This document shows, piece by piece, positions 1-9,232 of a DNA stretch of 64,000 bases; position 1 is the stretch's first letter, and each line of letters begins with the position of its first letter. This stretch comes from Sedimenticola sp. (GTDB taxonomy: Bacteria > Pseudomonadota > Gammaproteobacteria > Chromatiales > Chromatiaceae). Where the stretch lies: assembly GCA_026985055.1 (NCBI GenBank), contig JALSQZ010000132.1, positions 62,001 to 126,000 on the forward strand, in the 5' to 3' direction. The notes beneath the pieces were generated by a model. The model made no database searches, was not told where the DNA came from, and saw only the letters and a list, made by a program, of their open reading frames with translations. Made by a program: the position numbers and the translations under genes.

Positions 1-79
1 GTGAGCCATAGATTCCCGCCAGGCCGTAGGTGGCTCTGCGTTCCCTTTTGTTTAAGGCCGCGGATTCCTTGTTGTTCAT
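1..79 (-). CDS. N-terminus of a divergent protein, probably an MFS-type permease (cut by window edge)
   Basis: Reading leftward from an ATG at 77-79, 26 codons stay open to the edge. They give a basic, hydrophilic start ([15 protein letters not shown]) leading into [11 protein letters not shown], which looks like the cytoplasmic N-terminus and the beginning of a first membrane helix. A major-facilitator permease divergent from uvrA is a common arrangement in gammaproteobacteria, and that is the main basis for the guess. Too little is present to name a substrate. Confidence 0.5.
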   Translation of the reverse strand, partial: MNNKESAALNKRERRATYGLAGIYGS

Positions 80-91
80 GTTGAAACAGGT

Positions 92-121
92 TTGAAGCAA
101 AACCGAATAACAGCGTATAGT
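92..121 (+). promoter_or_regulatory. Candidate sigma-70 promoter of uvrA
   Basis: TTGAAG at 92-97 and TATAGT at 116-121 are separated by 18 bases and lie 24 bases before the uvrA start. Both hexamers are close to consensus. I see no convincing LexA box of the enterobacterial type (CTG-N10-CAG) here, so SOS control is not supported by this sequence. Confidence 0.5.
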
Positions 122-144
122 ACTCTGTTTCGTGCTCGTACGGA

Positions 145-2979
145 ATGACGATGGACAGTATTCGCTTGCGGGGCGCCCGCACCCATAACCTGAAGAATAT
201 CGATCTGGAACTGCCCAGGGACAAGCTCATTGTCATTACCGGGCTGTCGGGGTCCGGCAAATCCTCACTGGCCTTCGATACCATTTATGCGGAAGGTCAG
301 CGCCGTTATGTGGAATCCCTGTCTGCGTATGCGCGGCAGTTTCTGTCCATGATGGAAAAGCCGGATGTGGATCATATCGAGGGTTTGTCTCCGGCGATTT
401 CCATCGAGCAGAAAACCACCAGCCACAATCCCCGCTCCACGGTGGGTACCATTACCGAAATCTACGATTACCTGCGCCTGCTGTTTGCCCGCGCCGGCAC
501 GCCTCTGTGTCCCGAACATCATCTGCCCCTGGAAGCGCAGACCATCGAACAGATGGTGGATCAGGTCTTGGCGCTGCCCGAGGGCAGCAAGCTCATGCTG
601 CTCGCGCCGGTGATCTCCGAGCGCAAGGGTGAATACCAGAAGCTCCTGCGGGAGTTGGCCGCCCAGGGATTCATTCGCGCACGCATCGACGGTGAGATCT
701 GGGAGCTGGATGATGCGCCGGACCTGGATTTGCGCCGAAAGCACAGCATAGAAGCCGTAGTGGATCGCTTCAAGGTGCGTTCCGGGGATGAACAGCGCCT
801 GCGGCTCACGGAGTCTTTCGAAACCGCCCTGCGTCTGGCCGATGGCGTGGCGCTGATTGCCTGGATGGACGAAGAGGGCAGGGAAGAGTTGATCTTTTCC
901 GCCAATTTCGCCTGCCCGGTCTGTGGTCACAGCATCGAGGAACTGGAGCCGCGTCTGTTCTCCTTCAACAATCCGGTGGGTGCCTGTGAGGTCTGTGATG
1001 GTCTGGGCGTCAAGCAGAGCTTCGACGAGCACAAGGTAGTGGCCCATCCGGAATTGTCGCTGGCCGCCGGGGCGGTGCGTGGCTGGGACCGGCGCAATGC
1101 CTATTATTTCCAGATGCTCCAGTCATTGGCGCGTCACTATGATTTCGACCCGGAAACCCCCTGGCAGGATTTGCCGCAGAAAATCCGTGACACCATACTC
1201 TACGGCAGTGGCAGGGAGAGCATTCATTTCGATTATCACAACCACCTGGGCCGCCGGGTGAAGAAGACCCATCCTTTCGAGGGTGTGATACACAATATGG
1301 AACGGCGTTACCGGGAGACGGATTCCAGCGCTGTGCGTGAGGAGCTGTCCCGCTATCTGTCCAGCCATCCCTGCCCGGCCTGTGGCGGGGCGCGACTGAA
1401 TGAAGCGGCGCGCAATGTGTTCATCGAAGACGTGAATCTACCCCAGGTAACCTCCCGTTCGGTGTCTGACTGCCTGCGCTTCTTCGAAGAGCTGCAACTG
1501 CCGGGCAAGCGCGGCAAGATTGCCGACAAGATCATCAAGGAAATCCGTGAGCGCCTGAGTTTTCTGGTGAACGTGGGGCTGGATTACCTGACCCTGGATC
1601 GCAGCGCCGATACCCTGTCCGGGGGGGAGGCGCAGCGCATTCGGCTGGCTAGCCAGATCGGCGCCGGACTGGTGGGAGTAATGTATGTGCTGGACGAACC
1701 TTCCATCGGCTTGCATCAACGTGACAACGCCCGTCTGCTCAAGACCCTTACCTATTTGCGCGACCTGGGCAATACCGTCATCGTCGTTGAACATGACGAA
1801 GAAGCCATACGCAGCGCGGATCATGTAGTGGATATCGGCCCTGGCGCCGGCGTGCATGGCGGCGAAGTGGTGGCCCAGGGCAGCGCAGAGGAAGTGGCGG
1901 CCACCCCGGCTTCTCTTACGGGCAAGTACCTGAGCGGCGAGCGGGCAATCGCCTTGCCGCTGATGCGCACCCCGGTGGACAAGAAGCGCATGCTGGTGCT
2001 CAAAGGGGCCAGCGGCAACAACCTCAAGAACGTCCGTCTGGAAATTCCCGTGGGTCTGTTTACCTGTGTCACCGGGGTGTCCGGCTCGGGCAAGTCCACC
2101 CTGATCAATGACACCCTCTATCCCCTGGCGGCCAACGAGCTGAACCGGGCCAGTCATACGGTTGCGCCATACGACAAGGTGCTGGGGCTGGAACATTTCG
2201 ACAAGGTGGTGGATATCGACCAGTCCCCCATCGGCCGCACGCCACGTTCCAACCCGGCCACCTATACCGGGTTGTTTACTCCCATTCGTGAGCTGTTTGC
2301 CGGCGTGCCCGAATCCCGCTCCCGGGGTTATACGCCAGGCCGCTTCAGCTTCAACGTCAAGGGAGGACGCTGCGAAGCCTGCAAGGGCGATGGCGTGATC
2401 AAGGTGGAAATGCACTTCCTGCCGGATGTCTATGTGCAATGTGACACCTGCAAGGGCAAGCGCTACAACCGGGAAACCCTGGAAATCAAATACAAGGGCA
2501 AGAGTATCAACGAAGTGCTGGACATGACCGTGGAAGAAGCCCTGGCCTTCTTCGATGCTGTGCCCGTGGTCAAACGCAAGCTTCAGACCCTGGTGGATGT
2601 AGGGCTGACCTATGTCCAGCTGGGGCAGAACGCCACTACCCTGTCAGGTGGGGAAGCCCAGCGGGTAAAACTTTCCCGGGAACTCTCCAAGCGGGATACG
2701 GGCAGCACCCTGTATATTCTCGACGAACCCACCACCGGCCTGCATTTTCATGATGTGGAACAACTGCTAGGGGTGCTGCACCGCCTGCGGGATCACGGCA
2801 ATACGGTAATCGTCATCGAGCACAATCTGGACGTGATCAAGACCGCTGACTGGATCGTGGATCTGGGCCCGGAAGGCGGTGACGGCGGCGGGGAGATCAT
2901 TGCCACGGGCACGCCGGAGGAGGTGGCGGCCTCCGCCCATTCTCATACCGGCATGTTTCTAAAGCCCATGCTGGCCTGA
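145..2979 (+). CDS. uvrA: Excinuclease ABC subunit A (UvrA)
   Basis: DNA-damage recognition ATPase of nucleotide excision repair; it acts as a dimer and loads UvrB. At 944 aa it has normal family length. It carries two ABC ATPase modules: Walker [10 protein letters not shown] near the N-terminus and GVSGSGKST in the second half, each with an LSGGEAQR signature and a DEP Walker B. There are two CxxC pairs for zinc in the first half (CPVCG and CEVCDG) and a second CxxC zinc module (CEACKGDG and CDTCKGKR). ATG 145 is used here; an in-frame ATG two codons later (151) is equally possible. It is transcribed alone, divergent from the permease fragment. Confidence 0.98.
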   Translation: MTMDSIRLRGARTHNLKNIDLELPRDKLIVITGLSGSGKSSLAFDTIYAEGQRRYVESLSAYARQFLSMMEKPDVDHIEGLSPAISIEQKTTSHNPRSTVGTITEIYDYLRLLFARAGTPLCPEHHLPLEAQTIEQMVDQVLALPEGSKLMLLAPVISERKGEYQKLLRELAAQGFIRARIDGEIWELDDAPDLDLRRKHSIEAVVDRFKVRSGDEQRLRLTESFETALRLADGVALIAWMDEEGREELIFSANFACPVCGHSIEELEPRLFSFNNPVGACEVCDGLGVKQSFDEHKVVAHPELSLAAGAVRGWDRRNAYYFQMLQSLARHYDFDPETPWQDLPQKIRDTILYGSGRESIHFDYHNHLGRRVKKTHPFEGVIHNMERRYRETDSSAVREELSRYLSSHPCPACGGARLNEAARNVFIEDVNLPQVTSRSVSDCLRFFEELQLPGKRGKIADKIIKEIRERLSFLVNVGLDYLTLDRSADTLSGGEAQRIRLASQIGAGLVGVMYVLDEPSIGLHQRDNARLLKTLTYLRDLGNTVIVVEHDEEAIRSADHVVDIGPGAGVHGGEVVAQGSAEEVAATPASLTGKYLSGERAIALPLMRTPVDKKRMLVLKGASGNNLKNVRLEIPVGLFTCVTGVSGSGKSTLINDTLYPLAANELNRASHTVAPYDKVLGLEHFDKVVDIDQSPIGRTPRSNPATYTGLFTPIRELFAGVPESRSRGYTPGRFSFNVKGGRCEACKGDGVIKVEMHFLPDVYVQCDTCKGKRYNRETLEIKYKGKSINEVLDMTVEEALAFFDAVPVVKRKLQTLVDVGLTYVQLGQNATTLSGGEAQRVKLSRELSKRDTGSTLYILDEPTTGLHFHDVEQLLGVLHRLRDHGNTVIVIEHNLDVIKTADWIVDLGPEGGDGGGEIIATGTPEEVAASAHSHTGMFLKPMLA

Positions 2980-3454
2980 CAACTCTTTTGCGGAACTTGC
3001 CGGCTGTTGCATTCTCACTTTTGGGAGAAGAAACAATCCGTGAATGGCCTTATTGATTGTTGTCACCGTCGCGGAATTTCTATGCACATTGTCTGGAATT
3101 TTTCTTGCTGCAATTGTTCATGGGTGAACTACACTTGAACGGTAGTTCATGCCTGTTCTGTGCGCAGGCAAGGGTCATGCCCTTGTCAAGTGCTGCGACG
3201 CAGGGCCGGCGTCTGCCTGAAGTTCCTAACTCATTTGAATTCAATGAAAATGCCGTGGTCTGCTGGCCCGCAGACTGCGTTACTCCATCTTGCTGCAGGA
3301 TGGCTACAGCGGCGATGGGCTGCCTTGCTGCGAACCGGTGAATAAGATATATATTGTTGCTGGGTTAATAGTAACAATGGGTTTGAAACCAAGCCTTGAG
3401 ATCCCCATTGGCGGACTTAATGTAATGCAATGACAAAAGGAGGATGTATACAAA
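2980..3454. other. 475-bp intergenic region between uvrA and the SLH-protein gene
   Basis: No credible gene is seen. The short open frames at 3057-3345 lack a ribosome site and family resemblance. The region contains an interrupted inverted repeat at 3125-3149 and a small hairpin (CAAGGG-tcatg-CCCTTG, 3169-3185). Immediately before the next gene is a strong ribosome site (AAGGAGG, about 3437-3443). It is probably a long 5' leader or regulatory region for the downstream secreted protein. Confidence 0.5.
3125..3149. promoter_or_regulatory. Inverted repeat, possible operator upstream of the SLH-protein gene
   Basis: TGAACTAC and GTAGTTCA form perfect 8-bp arms around a 9-base centre. The symmetry fits a dimeric regulator site, but no regulator is encoded nearby and no promoter hexamers can be placed confidently around it. 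Confidence 0.3.
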
Positions 3455-4315
3455 ATGAACAGTACAAAAGGTATTTCTGCCATCCTGATGCCGCTGTTGG
3501 CGGCAGCGTCCGCAAGTAGCATGGCGGGAAAAGTATTGACAAGTGCTGGATGGGTTGACGAGGGTCAGGTGCCAGAAGCAGTTGCTGCTGCCCCGGTTGT
3601 CGGCAACACGCCTGATACCGTTGAACCCAAAGCGTATGGAACAACGGATGAAGGGATCAGCGTTGTTCCCTGGATCAGTTTCAGGCCAAGAGACTCGTCA
3701 GTATCTTATAGCTTCTCCGGTGCAGGCCCCAACAAAGTATGTATCACCGGGGGGGATGACATTTTATATGCGGCATTTCCCGATGACATTCCCGATGGTG
3801 CCCTTGTCACCCAAGTAATTTTCTATGGGTATGATAATGACGCTACTGATGATCTTTCGGGGCAACTACATGCATATTATGCTGATTCCGGTAACGGCAA
3901 CAACTGGGGTGTTCGTGTTCTTGTGACTACGCCCAGCACCAGTGGCACGCCCGGACATACTGTTTCCTATAAAAATTTTGCACAGCTGATTGATCGGCGA
4001 CAAGATATCGATTCTGATGGAACCATGGAAGTGGTGTCCTATATGCTCGTAGCGTTGACCGGTAAGAGTGGCAATGTATGCGTAAACCAGGCGCGAATAC
4101 TCTGGAAGCGGCAGGTTTCTCCGGCGCCCGCAACAGCAACTTTCAGTGATGTGCCCACCACGCACCAGTTCTTCCGTGAAATTGAGGCTCTGGCTGATTC
4201 AGGCATTACTTCTGGTTGCAGCGCCACCCAGTATTGTCCTGATGACCCCGTTACACGGGGGCAGATGGCGGTTTTCCTGGCCAAGGGGCTGGGGTTGCAT
4301 TGGCCATATAATTAA
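3455..4315 (+). CDS. Secreted protein of unknown function with a C-terminal SLH domain
   Basis: 286 aa. A hydrophobic N-terminal stretch ending in an Ala/Ser-rich segment (about residues 8-24) looks like a signal peptide. The middle (about 60-220) is a beta-rich, aromatic and Asp/Gly-rich region with no family I recognise. The last 55 residues match one S-layer homology repeat: FSDVPTTHQFFREIEAL, then SGITSGCS, YCPDDPVTRGQMAVFLAKG. SLH domains bind cell-wall polymers, and a single C-terminal copy is found in many secreted proteins of Gram-negatives. A good ribosome site precedes ATG 3455. The gene looks more AT-rich than its neighbours and is followed within 6 bp by a dispersed repeat, which may indicate acquisition. 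The SLH call is firm; the function is unknown. Confidence 0.8.
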   Translation: MNSTKGISAILMPLLAAASASSMAGKVLTSAGWVDEGQVPEAVAAAPVVGNTPDTVEPKAYGTTDEGISVVPWISFRPRDSSVSYSFSGAGPNKVCITGGDDILYAAFPDDIPDGALVTQVIFYGYDNDATDDLSGQLHAYYADSGNGNNWGVRVLVTTPSTSGTPGHTVSYKNFAQLIDRRQDIDSDGTMEVVSYMLVALTGKSGNVCVNQARILWKRQVSPAPATATFSDVPTTHQFFREIEALADSGITSGCSATQYCPDDPVTRGQMAVFLAKGLGLHWPYN

Positions 4316-4320
4316 CCACT

Positions 4321-4567
4321 TAACCCGCATATTTCACCAGAACGCGCAAAATGTGGGTTTTTTACGCTGAATTACAGCATGTTGCGTGATGAGTATGCTG
4401 GATACAGTTCGTACTTGTCATGCTATCCGGTTTTTCCCGGGATCTTTTCACTCAGCTTGCCCGAACGCACTGCAAGCCGATGAATAACATCGGCTTTTGT
4501 CCGTTCGAACAATCTGGGCAAAAATCTCTCCGGGAAAATTCCGGATTCCGGTGCAACATGCGGGTTA
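4321..4567 (+). repeat. MITE-like palindrome-ended element, copy 1 (long form)
   Basis: A 247-bp element. Its left end starts TAACCCGCAT and its right end is the inverted counterpart (ATGCGGGTTA). It matches the 40002-40248 element along its whole length (both 247 bp), and its outer parts match 54006-54131 in opposite orientation. It contains an internal, nearly self-complementary segment centred on AAGCCGATG-aataa-CATCGGCTT. A frame at 4420-4803 that runs through it is not considered a gene. Confidence 0.85.
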
Positions 4568-4584
4568 AGTCTGTATGTGGTACA

Positions 4585-4626
4585 GGGATGTGCCGCCATT
4601 TTGATGGTTGCAAGTCATTGAAAATG
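4585..4626. repeat. Short REP-like palindromic repeat (family CATTTTCA...TGAAAATG), copy 1
   Basis: The sequence GGGATGTGCCGCCATTTTGA followed by TCATTGAAAATG resembles segments at 9800-9842 and 53886-53925. The best copy (53895-53925) forms a near-perfect 13-bp hairpin; here the stem is less regular. The family assignment was made by eye. Confidence 0.4.
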
Positions 4627-4649
4627 TTGAGGCACCCCGGTCTCACATG

Positions 4650-4673
4650 GGCATCCCGATTTTTCGGGATGCC
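4650..4673. terminator. Hairpin, likely bidirectional terminator after the lipoprotein gene
   Basis: GGCATCCCGA-tttt-TCGGGATGCC is a perfect 10-bp stem with a 4-base loop. It lies six bases past the stop codon of the minus-strand lipoprotein gene (4680), with only a weak T tract on either side. Confidence 0.55.
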
Positions 4674-4679
4674 TTTGTA

Positions 4680-5771
4680 TCAGCCACCCACCGGCAGGGT
4701 AAGCACCGGACCACTGCTTTTGATGTCGCCTGATTGCAGGGAGAAAAGCTGCCCCAGCAGGCTGAAGGTGGATTTGGAATCCAGATCCGAGTCGTCGATG
4801 TAGAACCAGTTTCCGCGGTAATGAATCTTGACCGCGGCGTTGTCCGGTTCTTCCTTGCTGGAAAGAATCTTCATCAGCCCGCCGGTGACCCGGTTCCAGT
4901 CGAAGACCCGGCCCTGGTCATCATGGGTTACGGTTACCCGGCCGGCGTCGATATCCTGTTGCGGCACCATTACCGACTGGGAAAGGAAGTACAACACCCC
5001 GGCGAATGAACGGGTTTCCACCTGCAGGGCGTTCGGCAGGCTGACTGTGTTGTTCAGCAGCACCTCCACCCTTGGTTGTCCCGTTTTCAGCTTCAGCAGT
5101 TTCATCAGTTCCCGGTATTCTTCCGTGGCCAGGGCCTCGGGGCGAAATTCCAGCATCTGCACCACGCGCTCCTGATGCTTTTCCTTGGCGCGGAAAGAGC
5201 GTACCAGGTTGTGTTGCTTGAGGTGGTTGTACAAGGTCGCGGCACGCCGGAAACCGGCATAGGGTGGTGCGCGGTCGGGAGTGGGGCCGGATGCGGTGAT
5301 GGCATTGCCCAGGCCGTTCATGCTTTGCACGCACAGGCGCAATACCCGATCCGACCGCCAGCCGACATTGTCCAGCAGTTCCAGGGTGCGCCAGGATATG
5401 GGAGACATGACTCTTTGCACGAAGGCCTTGCCCTGCAAGGGGGTGTAGGTAACGGAGGGCTTTTCCTCGAATCCGATTTCCCCGTACAGGGAACCGGAAG
5501 CCGCCAGGCCGCTGCCGTCACTGATACTGGCGCTGATCTGGGGAGAGAATTTGAACTGGGTGGTCAGGGCGCTGATTTCCAGAAACAGGGGGCGATCCCG
5601 GTAGCGCAGACGCACCAGGTTCAGCAGCATCTGTTCGTCGCTGGTTTTTTGCAGCACCACGTTATAGTCCGTGCGGCTGTGGCGTATGGCTCCGGGGCCG
5701 AAGCTGGTGCAGGCATTCAGCATCAGCAGCAGAGCGACCAGCAGGAACAGGCGTGGCGAAGAAGATGACAT
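4680..5771 (-). CDS. Predicted lipoprotein of unknown function
   Basis: 363 aa from ATG 5771. The start is set by the signal peptide: SSSSPRLFLLVALLLMLNAC ends in a lipobox (LNAC), and AAGGT lies upstream. An in-frame ATG at 5870 would put 33 extra residues before the signal and is rejected. The mature part begins TSFGPGAIRHSRTDYN, followed by a region rich in charged residues (DEQMLLNLVRLRYRDRPLFL) and long beta/alpha segments. I recognise no enzyme motif. The residue after the lipobox Cys is Thr, which does not suggest inner-membrane retention, so an outer-membrane lipoprotein is likely. It stands alone, divergent from the metallopeptidase gene. Confidence 0.75.
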   Translation of the reverse strand: MSSSSPRLFLLVALLLMLNACTSFGPGAIRHSRTDYNVVLQKTSDEQMLLNLVRLRYRDRPLFLEISALTTQFKFSPQISASISDGSGLAASGSLYGEIGFEEKPSVTYTPLQGKAFVQRVMSPISWRTLELLDNVGWRSDRVLRLCVQSMNGLGNAITASGPTPDRAPPYAGFRRAATLYNHLKQHNLVRSFRAKEKHQERVVQMLEFRPEALATEEYRELMKLLKLKTGQPRVEVLLNNTVSLPNALQVETRSFAGVLYFLSQSVMVPQQDIDAGRVTVTHDDQGRVFDWNRVTGGLMKILSSKEEPDNAAVKIHYRGNWFYIDDSDLDSKSTFSLLGQLFSLQSGDIKSSGPVLTLPVGG

Positions 5772-5824
5772 ATGGTGTACCTTGTTTCGACGCAGATGTA
5801 ACATTGTAACAACAGCGAACCGCT

Positions 5825-5841
5825 GAAAAACGCTGTTTTTC
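5825..5841. repeat. Small palindrome GAAAAAC-gct-GTTTTTC upstream of the lipoprotein gene
   Basis: A perfect 7-bp stem with a 3-base loop. The sequence around it (ending TCCCGT) matches that around the hairpin at 42090-42110, so it may belong to a dispersed small-hairpin family. It lies in the probable leader of the minus-strand lipoprotein gene. Confidence 0.45.
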
Positions 5842-5964
5842 TTTGTCCCGTGATCAATCGGGCCAGTCAATGAAAAACCGGGTGGCCATCAGACAACTTG
5901 CCTGACCGTGAGGGAGCTTCTATCCTTGGCTCTGGTTTTCACGCAATGAACAGGATTTTCAACC

Positions 5965-6804
5965 ATGAAGTGGCGGGGACGTCGTCGTAGCACCAATGTA
6001 GAGGACCGCAGGGGCATGCGGGTGGGCAAGGCCGGAGGGATTGGCATAGGTACGATTTTACTGGCGCTGGTTGCCATGTATTTTGGTGTCGATCCCCGTC
6101 TTGTGATGAATGTGGGCAGTCAGTTGGGGGGGCAGACCAGCACCCGGCAGGTGGATTACCAGCCCAGCCCTCAGGAGCAGGAGCAGGTGGAATTTGTCAA
6201 GGTGGTGCTTGCGGACACGGAAGATGTCTGGAACCAGGAGTTCGGCAAATATGGCAAGCGCTATCAGGAACCCAGGCTGGTAATCTTCAATGGTGGCGTG
6301 CGTTCGGCTTGCGGCATTGCCCAGACGGCCATGGGGCCTTTCTATTGTCCAGGAGATCAGAAAGTCTATATCGATCTCGCTTTCTACGATGAGTTGCAGC
6401 GTCGCTTCAAGGCGCCCGGCGATCTGGCCCAGGCCTATGTAATTGCCCACGAAGTTGGCCATCATGTGCAGAACCTGCTCGGTTATACCCAAAAAGTGCC
6501 GCGAGGCAGCAAGGGAGCAAATTCCGCTTCGGTGCGCCTGGAACTGCAGGCGGACTGTTATGCTGGCGTGTGGGTGAATCATACCCAGAAGGCGAAGAAG
6601 TTTCTTGAAAGCGGTGATCTGGAGGAAGCCCTGAATGCCGCCAGCGCCATTGGTGATGACAAACTGCAACGTCAGGCCACCGGGCGGGTGCGGCCGGACG
6701 GCTTTACCCATGGCACTTCCGCCCAGCGCCAACGATGGTTCAGTCGCGGCGTGAAAACCGGCAATATAGAAGAATGTGACACTTTCAGAGCGACAAGCCT
6801 ATGA
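5965..6804 (+). CDS. ypfJ: Membrane-anchored neutral zinc metallopeptidase, YpfJ family
   Basis: 279 aa, usual length for the YpfJ/zinc_peptidase family. Residues 23-42 (GKAGGIGIGTILLALVAMYF) form one membrane segment after a short Arg-rich cytoplasmic N-terminus. The rest is expected outside the inner membrane. The HEVGHH motif at about 162-167 supplies the two zinc-binding His and the catalytic Glu, and the downstream ELQADCYAGVW segment supplies the third ligand region typical of the family. The substrate is not known for this family. The stop overlaps the ATG of the next gene (ATGA), so the two are probably translationally coupled. Confidence 0.9.
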   Translation: MKWRGRRRSTNVEDRRGMRVGKAGGIGIGTILLALVAMYFGVDPRLVMNVGSQLGGQTSTRQVDYQPSPQEQEQVEFVKVVLADTEDVWNQEFGKYGKRYQEPRLVIFNGGVRSACGIAQTAMGPFYCPGDQKVYIDLAFYDELQRRFKAPGDLAQAYVIAHEVGHHVQNLLGYTQKVPRGSKGANSASVRLELQADCYAGVWVNHTQKAKKFLESGDLEEALNAASAIGDDKLQRQATGRVRPDGFTHGTSAQRQRWFSRGVKTGNIEECDTFRATSL

Positions 6805-8285
6805 GTATTGAATTCCTGATTGGCGGCAACGGCCGCAAGAAAGTCATGTTTCGCGCGGACAAGGCCAACCGGCATGGCATGGTCGCAGGGGCGACGGGTA
6901 CCGGCAAGACAGTAACCTTGCAGGTGTTGGCGGAAGGCTTTTCCGACATCGGCGTGCCGGTGTTCATGGCGGATGTGAAAGGCGACCTGTCCGGCATGGC
7001 CATGCCCGGCAAGCCTCATCCCAAGATCGACGAACGGGTGCAGACCATCGGCATGGAGGATTTTGTCCTGCATCCCAATCCGGTGATTTTCTGGGACATG
7101 TTCGGCAAGCTGGGGCAGCCGGTGCGCACCACGATTTCCGATATGGGGCCGTTACTGCTGTCCAGCCTGCTGGAGTTGAATGAAACCCAGACCGGCGTAA
7201 TGTACGCGGCTTTCAGCATTGCCGATGACAATGGCCTGCTGTTGCTGGATCTCAAGGATCTGCGCAGCATGCTCAACTGGATGGCGGAAAACCGCAAGGA
7301 GCTGTCCGCGGAATACGGCAATATTTCCACCGCCAGCGTGGGGGCGATACAACGGCGTCTGCTGATTCTCGAAGAGCAGGGCGCCGAACATCTGTTTGGC
7401 GAACCGGCCCTGCGCCTGGAAGACCTGATGATCTCGGATTTCTCCGGCAAGGGCGTGGTCAGCATCATGGACGTGACCAAGCTGATCCATCAATCGCCCC
7501 GGGTGTATGCGAGCTTTCTCATCTGGCTGCTGGCGGAACTGTTCGAGCAACTGCCGGAAGTGGGCAATCCGGAAAAGCCGGTGATGGTGCTGTTCTTCGA
7601 TGAAGCGCATCTGCTCTTCGATGGTGCTCCCAGGGCGCTGATCGAAAAAATCGAACAGGTGGTGCGTCTGATTCGTTCCAAGGGCGTGGGGGTGTATTTC
7701 ATTACCCAGAGTCCACTGGATATTCCTTCCGAAATCCTCGGACAGTTGGGCACCAAGATTCAGCATGCCCTGCGCGCCTTCACTCCCAAGGACAAGAAGG
7801 CGGTGCGCATGGTGGCGGAGACCTTCCGCGAGAACCCGGAGGTGGATACGGTCGAGGCCATCACCGAACTTGGCACTGGCGAGGCGCTGGTGTCAGTGCT
7901 CAATGGCAAGGGCGCGCCTACGCCGGTGGAGCGGATTCTGATTCGTCCGCCGGGTTCGCGCATCGGGCCGCTCACGGCGGCGGAACGGGAGCAGATTCGC
8001 GCCCGTTCGCCCATGAAAGGACGGTATGAAAAAACCGTGGACCGCGAGTCGGCCTACGAAATGCTCAAGATGCGCGCCAGGGAAGAGGCCCGGGTAGCGG
8101 CGGCGGAACAAGCGCGCAAGGAACAGCAAAAGGCGGCAAAGAAGGCCAGGGCGCCCGCGCGGCGTTCCAATCGCCAGACTATCTGGGAGGCGGCCGCCAA
8201 GAGCATGGCGCGCTCCATGAGCAGTTCCCTGGGACGCAGTCTGGTGCGGGGCATACTGGGCTCCTTGCTCGGTGGCCGGCGTTGA
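6801..8285 (+). CDS. HerA-like P-loop ATPase, DUF853/YjgR family
   Basis: 494 aa. Walker A GATGTGKTVT is at about residues 30-39 and Walker B is VLFFDEAHLLFD in the middle. The order and motifs (MADVKGDLSG, FFDEAHLLFDGAP, YFITQSPLDIP) match the DUF853/YjgR branch of HerA/FtsK-type ATPases. The C-terminus is a basic, Ala/Glu-rich tail, likely helical (about 425-460), followed by a Ser/Gly/Arg-rich end. E. coli YjgR is the nearest known relative and its role is not established. The gene overlaps both neighbours by 3-4 bases. Confidence 0.9.
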   Translation: MSIEFLIGGNGRKKVMFRADKANRHGMVAGATGTGKTVTLQVLAEGFSDIGVPVFMADVKGDLSGMAMPGKPHPKIDERVQTIGMEDFVLHPNPVIFWDMFGKLGQPVRTTISDMGPLLLSSLLELNETQTGVMYAAFSIADDNGLLLLDLKDLRSMLNWMAENRKELSAEYGNISTASVGAIQRRLLILEEQGAEHLFGEPALRLEDLMISDFSGKGVVSIMDVTKLIHQSPRVYASFLIWLLAELFEQLPEVGNPEKPVMVLFFDEAHLLFDGAPRALIEKIEQVVRLIRSKGVGVYFITQSPLDIPSEILGQLGTKIQHALRAFTPKDKKAVRMVAETFRENPEVDTVEAITELGTGEALVSVLNGKGAPTPVERILIRPPGSRIGPLTAAEREQIRARSPMKGRYEKTVDRESAYEMLKMRAREEARVAAAEQARKEQQKAAKKARAPARRSNRQTIWEAAAKSMARSMSSSLGRSLVRGILGSLLGGRR

Positions 8286-9232
8286 AGGATCTGTATCCCG
8301 ATATCGAGCCTTTTCATCACTGGCGTCTGCAAGTCGATGAGGCACACACGCTGTACGTGGAAGAGTGCGGCAGGCGCAAGGGCATTCCGGTATTGTTTCT
8401 GCATGGCGGTCCCGGCGCGGGCTGCGAACCCTACCACCGGCGTTTCTTCGATCCGGAACGCTATCACATCATTCTTTTCGACCAGCGTGGCAGCGGACAT
8501 TCCACGCCCCATGCCAGCCTTCAGGACAACACCACCTGGCATCTGGTGGAAGACATGGAAAAGCTGCGGGAGAAACTGGGACTGGAAAAGTGGCTGCTGT
8601 TTGGTGGCTCCTGGGGATCCACTCTGGCCCTGGCCTATGCCCAGAGCTATCCGGAGCGGGTCAGCGGCCTGATTCTGCGGGGTATCTTCCTGTGCCGTCC
8701 GAAAGAGATACAGTGGTTCTACCAGGAAGGCGCGAGCCGCCTGTTTCCCGATTTCTGGCAGGATTTCCAGGCGCCGGTAGCTCCCCAAAAGCGCGGCGAC
8801 ATGGTCGGCGCCTATCATGAGCTGTTGACCGGAAAGGATGAATTGCGGCGCATGGCGGCGGCCAAGGCCTGGTCCGTGTGGGAAGGACGAACCGCCACGC
8901 TGCTGCATGATGAGGCGGTGGAGAAACACTTTGCCCAGCCCCATGTGGCATTGTCCATGGCGCGCATCGAATGTCATTACTTCATGAACAATGCCTTTTT
9001 GCAGCAGGATCAACTGTTGCAGGAGGCGCACAAGCTGGCTGGTATCCCGGGGATCATCGTGCATGGCCGCTACGATGTGATCTGCCCCCTGGAAAACGCC
9101 TGGGAACTGCATCGGCGCTGGCCGGACAGTGAATTGAAGATCATTCCGGGCGCCGGTCATTCCGCCGCCGAGCCCGCCACCCGCGCCGCGCTGGTGGCGG
9201 CCACGGACAGCTTCGCCGACCATCTGGCATGA
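8282..9232 (+). CDS. pip: Prolyl aminopeptidase (proline iminopeptidase)
   Basis: Alpha/beta-hydrolase (family S33) removing N-terminal proline from peptides; cytoplasmic. The oxyanion-hole motif HGGPGAG is at about 41-47 and the nucleophile elbow GGSWGS places Ser at about 110. The acid lies in the GRYDVICP segment and the His in GAGHS near the C-terminus, completing the triad. At 316 aa it has family length. The start is a TTG overlapping the previous stop (TTGA), because no ATG lies at the correct end of the conserved N-terminus. It is fourth-from-last base coupled to dtd downstream. Confidence 0.93.
   Translation: MKDLYPDIEPFHHWRLQVDEAHTLYVEECGRRKGIPVLFLHGGPGAGCEPYHRRFFDPERYHIILFDQRGSGHSTPHASLQDNTTWHLVEDMEKLREKLGLEKWLLFGGSWGSTLALAYAQSYPERVSGLILRGIFLCRPKEIQWFYQEGASRLFPDFWQDFQAPVAPQKRGDMVGAYHELLTGKDELRRMAAAKAWSVWEGRTATLLHDEAVEKHFAQPHVALSMARIECHYFMNNAFLQQDQLLQEAHKLAGIPGIIVHGRYDVICPLENAWELHRRWPDSELKIIPGAGHSAAEPATRAALVAATDSFADHLA

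Noticed and set aside
81..144. SOS (LexA) box upstream of uvrA
   Set aside because: No CTG-N10-CAG arrangement is visible; the sigma-70 hexamers explain the region.
3150..3240. Possible c-di-GMP (GEMM) riboswitch upstream of the SLH-protein gene
   Set aside because: A weak GACGCA...GCC resemblance was noticed, but the conserved CAAACC element and pairing pattern are absent.
4650..4673. Treating this hairpin as a member of the dispersed repeat
   Set aside because: Its sequence (GGCATCCCGA stem) does not occur in the other repeat copies; it is simply a terminator-type hairpin.
4420..4803. A 127-codon plus-strand frame
   Set aside because: It spans the 247-bp repeat and the hairpin terminator and has no family similarity.
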